Assembly: GCF_017876115.1 (NCBI RefSeq)
Contig: NZ_JAGINO010000019.1
Location: 88,288-152,287 of the forward strand
Source: Azospirillum picis
Lineage (GTDB): Bacteria > Pseudomonadota > Alphaproteobacteria > Azospirillales > Azospirillaceae
Length of the DNA stretch: 64,000 nt
Direction of reading: 5' to 3'
Notes under the pieces: model-generated
What the model saw: only the letters and a program-made list of their open reading frames with translations
The model's database searches: none
What the model was told of the DNA's origin: nothing
Program-made: the position numbers and the translations under genes
Shown: piece after piece, positions 61,656 through 64,000 of the stretch
Layout: each line of letters opens with the position of its first letter
How positions within the stretch are numbered: the stretch's first letter is position 1

Positions 61656-64000
61656 ATGCTCGCTGGTGCGGAGTCGGGTGACCATGTGATGTTTTGGTCG
61701 TCCAGGTTGCGGGGTGGCGTGCGTCGTCAACTGCGTGGCGGCGTCTCCTCCCTCCCGCTGTGCCTTGGATGGATGGTCCTGGCCGCCAACGTGGCCGAGG
61801 CCGCCCCGTGCCCCCTCGCCGGGCCGAACGCCATCCTTTCGGCAGCTTGCAGCGGACCCATCTCCGCCAACGCATTCACCGGCCTGTCCATCACCAGCAC
61901 CGGGACCATCGCCGGTGGGGCCACAGGCGTCAGCAACAGCGGAATCATCCTTGGCACGCTGACCAACAGCGGCACGATCAACGGCTCCAGCAATGCCGCG
62001 GTCGTCAATTCCGGCCGCATCGACATGCTGCTCAATGGCAGCGTCATCAATTCCGGCATGGTCGGCGTCAGCAACAGAACGGGCGGCACGATCGGCACGC
62101 TGACCAACAATGGCCGTATCGCTGGCGGTCACGCCGACGCTATCGAGAATGCCGGCAATATCGGCAAGCTCGACAACGCCGGAACGATTGATAGCGACAT
62201 CTGGAATAGCGGCCGTATCGACGTCATCACCAACAGCGGCAGGATCAGCACCTCCAGCACCGCGATCATCAACGGCGGTACGATCGGCACTCTGACCAAC
62301 AGCGGGACGATCATGGCCTCCAAGGCCATCTCCACGTCCGGCCTTCTGGGCACGATCACCAACAGCGGAATGATCGCCGGCCACATCTCCAGCACCTCGA
62401 CCAACACGCTGTTGATCAACGGCGGCAGTGGATCGACCTTCGGCACCTTGACCGGCGTTACGGGCTCGATCACCAGCAGCGACATGGGCACCATTGGCAG
62501 TTCCAGGGCCGGCGTCGTATTCGCCTCCGGCAACCTGCTGCTGAACGACCATGTCAGCGTCGGTTCGAATACGGTGACCAACAGCGGCGCGACGCTGAAG
62601 ATCGTCAACCCGGTCACCATCACCGGCAGCTACAGCCAGACCGGCGGTACGCTGACCTCGAAGGCATCGAACCCGTCGACCTACGCCGTCCTGAACGTCT
62701 CGGGCGATGCGACCGTCACCAACTCCACCGTGGTCATCAGCGGCGCTGGCCTGTCGGATGGCAACAGCTTCACCATCGTGCGTGCGGGCGGCACCGGTAG
62801 CTACGTCAACGATACCGCCCTGGTGGATGGAACCACCGGTCTCACAGCCGCGGTCACCACCGTGAACAACAGGCTCGTGGTCACGCTGGTGAGTGGTTCG
62901 GTCTCGCCTCCTCCTCCGCCTCCGCCGCCGCCATCCCCACCCGCACCTCCACCACCGCCACCGGTCGTGGTTTCTCCCCCCTCTCCGCCGCCGCCCGTCG
63001 TGGTTCCGCCGCCGGTGACCGGGGTGATCGACACCAGCAAGGGCAGCTTCGGCAACACCGATGGTGCGGTGCGGTCCAGCACCGTCACCTTCGACGGCGG
63101 CACGCTGAAGCCGTTTACCGCGCTGACCCTGGCCCAGGCCGTCACCATCACTGGCAACAGCGGTACCATCGATCCCAACGGCACCGCCGTCATCCTGTCG
63201 GGCGGTGTCGGCGGTCCGGGTGCCCTGACCGTCGCCGGTCCCGGCAGCGTCACCGTGTCCGGCACCGTCGCCAACGGCGGCGGCATCGCCGTCCGCCAGG
63301 GCGTGCTCGGCGTCACCTCCGGCGGCGCGGTCACCACCGCGGTCACCGTCGGCGCCGGCGGCAGCGTCACCGTCGGCTCGCACGGCACCATCTCCGGCAA
63401 TCTCACCGCAAGCGGCGGCACCATCGCCGTCGGCTCCGGCGGCATCGTCAAGGGTGCGCTTGCCGTCGACGGCGGCACCGCCAGCGTCAGCGGCATCGTC
63501 GCCGCTCCCGTCACCGTCAGCAACGGCGGCTCGGTCGTCGTCAACGCCGGCGGCGGCATCGCCGGGGCCGGGCTGTCGGTCGCCAACGGCTCCGTCACCG
63601 TCGCCCGCAACGGCATCGTCAGCGCTCCGGTCACCGTCAACGGCGGCGGCACCGCCACCGTCGACGGCGCCGTCATGGCCCCGGTGACCGTCACCGGCGG
63701 CAGCCTCGCCGTCGAGACCACCGGCAGCACCGGTGCCATCACCGTCGACCAGGGCGGCGCCGCCAGGGTCAACGGCATCGCCGCCAGCACCGTCGACGTG
63801 AAGACCGGCTCCACCCTCGGCGGCAGCGGCACCATCCTGGGGGCCACCACGGTGGCCGGCACGCTGTCGCCCGGCAACTCGCCGGGTGTGCTGACCGTAC
63901 AGTCGGCCGTCACCCTGACCGGCACCAGCGTCTACCGCGCCGAGATCGACGGCCCCACCGCCGGCAGCGGCGCCGGCCACCACGACCAGGTCGCGGTGCA
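61656..64000 (+). CDS. Autotransporter passenger (5' part, cut by the window end)
   Basis: At least 781 codons, open to the window edge; no barrel is visible because the gene continues. Start ATG 61656 follows GGGAAG; ATG 61689 is the alternative. An extended signal peptide with basic n-region (MFWSSRLRGGVRRQLRGG, then a hydrophobic SLPLCLGWMVLAANVAEA) precedes ASPC-like mature sequence. The passenger starts with short repeats of NSGTIxGTLTNSG, then a proline-rich stretch (about residues 420-455), then a glycine-rich beta-helix (GGTIAVGSGGIVKGALAV) ending LSPGNSPGVLTVQSAV. This is type V secretion: passenger and barrel in one chain. Probably an adhesin. Confidence 0.85.
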   Translation, partial: MLAGAESGDHVMFWSSRLRGGVRRQLRGGVSSLPLCLGWMVLAANVAEAAPCPLAGPNAILSAACSGPISANAFTGLSITSTGTIAGGATGVSNSGIILGTLTNSGTINGSSNAAVVNSGRIDMLLNGSVINSGMVGVSNRTGGTIGTLTNNGRIAGGHADAIENAGNIGKLDNAGTIDSDIWNSGRIDVITNSGRISTSSTAIINGGTIGTLTNSGTIMASKAISTSGLLGTITNSGMIAGHISSTSTNTLLINGGSGSTFGTLTGVTGSITSSDMGTIGSSRAGVVFASGNLLLNDHVSVGSNTVTNSGATLKIVNPVTITGSYSQTGGTLTSKASNPSTYAVLNVSGDATVTNSTVVISGAGLSDGNSFTIVRAGGTGSYVNDTALVDGTTGLTAAVTTVNNRLVVTLVSGSVSPPPPPPPPPSPPAPPPPPPVVVSPPSPPPPVVVPPPVTGVIDTSKGSFGNTDGAVRSSTVTFDGGTLKPFTALTLAQAVTITGNSGTIDPNGTAVILSGGVGGPGALTVAGPGSVTVSGTVANGGGIAVRQGVLGVTSGGAVTTAVTVGAGGSVTVGSHGTISGNLTASGGTIAVGSGGIVKGALAVDGGTASVSGIVAAPVTVSNGGSVVVNAGGGIAGAGLSVANGSVTVARNGIVSAPVTVNGGGTATVDGAVMAPVTVTGGSLAVETTGSTGAITVDQGGAARVNGIAASTVDVKTGSTLGGSGTILGATTVAGTLSPGNSPGVLTVQSAVTLTGTSVYRAEIDGPTAGSGAGHHDQVAV

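Noticed and set aside
61608..63983. Minus-strand open frame opposite the autotransporter
   Set aside because: It has low-complexity glycine/alanine/aspartate sequence and no domain. The plus-strand reading has signal peptide, beta-helix repeats and typical passenger endings.

Overview
The window is a GC-rich chromosomal or chromid segment with third codon positions almost always G or C. Its gene content (taurine/isethionate genes, YcaC-like and YtcJ-like hydrolases, molybdenum hydroxylase with cytochrome c, large RTX and LEPR-type surface proteins) suggests a soil or plant-associated alphaproteobacterium, most likely Azospirillum-like (Rhodospirillales). That placement is inference from content and style; no rRNA or tRNA gene is present to confirm it. 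I saw no prophage, intact insertion sequence or CRISPR array.

Layout: 0-2.2 kb holds a decayed SNF2 helicase, a ParD/ParE-type toxin-antitoxin pair and an RsbQ-like hydrolase. 2.4-12 kb holds a Na+/H+ antiporter, a minus-strand run (YcaC-like hydrolase, XapX protein, Tat-exported amidohydrolase, DoxX, DUF1275), a chloroperoxidase-like hydrolase, and an MFS exporter divergent from a LysR regulator. 12-17 kb is a 1670-residue RTX/Calx-beta protein. 17.6-20.5 kb is a MerR regulator divergent from a Zn/Cd/Pb P-type ATPase, with a textbook MerR promoter between them. 20.6-26.3 kb holds an alpha/beta hydrolase, a periplasmic solute-binding protein, a TetR-MFS operon with its operator, and a DUF1835 protein. 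26.2-32.8 kb is a minus-strand set of flavin monooxygenase, three-subunit molybdenum hydroxylase (Mo subunit, 2Fe-2S subunit, triheme cytochrome c) and a metallo-beta-lactamase-fold enzyme.

33-47.3 kb is the most interesting part. It is a membrane export/processing module without an ABC ATPase: a HlyD-like protein with a cytosolic N-domain, a fusion of PqqD-like domain, M50 site-2 protease and HlyD, a second HlyD and a TolC-like lipoprotein. It faces a 2540-residue surface protein with an N-terminal LEPR-XLL signature, a DUF4347 domain and 14 Ig-like repeats ordered AAAAB-AAAB-AAB-AB. I propose that the protein is the client of the module.

47.5-57.5 kb holds a LysR/ene-reductase pair and a taurine cluster (aminotransferase, IsfD-like sulfoacetaldehyde reductase, TauE/IsfE-like exporter, TauABC, TauR) that fits uptake of taurine, nitrogen capture and excretion of isethionate. 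57.7-61.2 kb is a TPR-sulfotransferase-glycosyltransferase fusion. From 61.66 kb to the window end is the passenger of an autotransporter, cut by the edge.

A cross-cutting observation: the upstream regions of the RTX protein and the autotransporter share a near-identical 19-nt motif (17/19), and the LEPR protein carries a related 10-bp-periodic direct repeat. This suggests one unknown regulator controls three separate surface proteins in the window.
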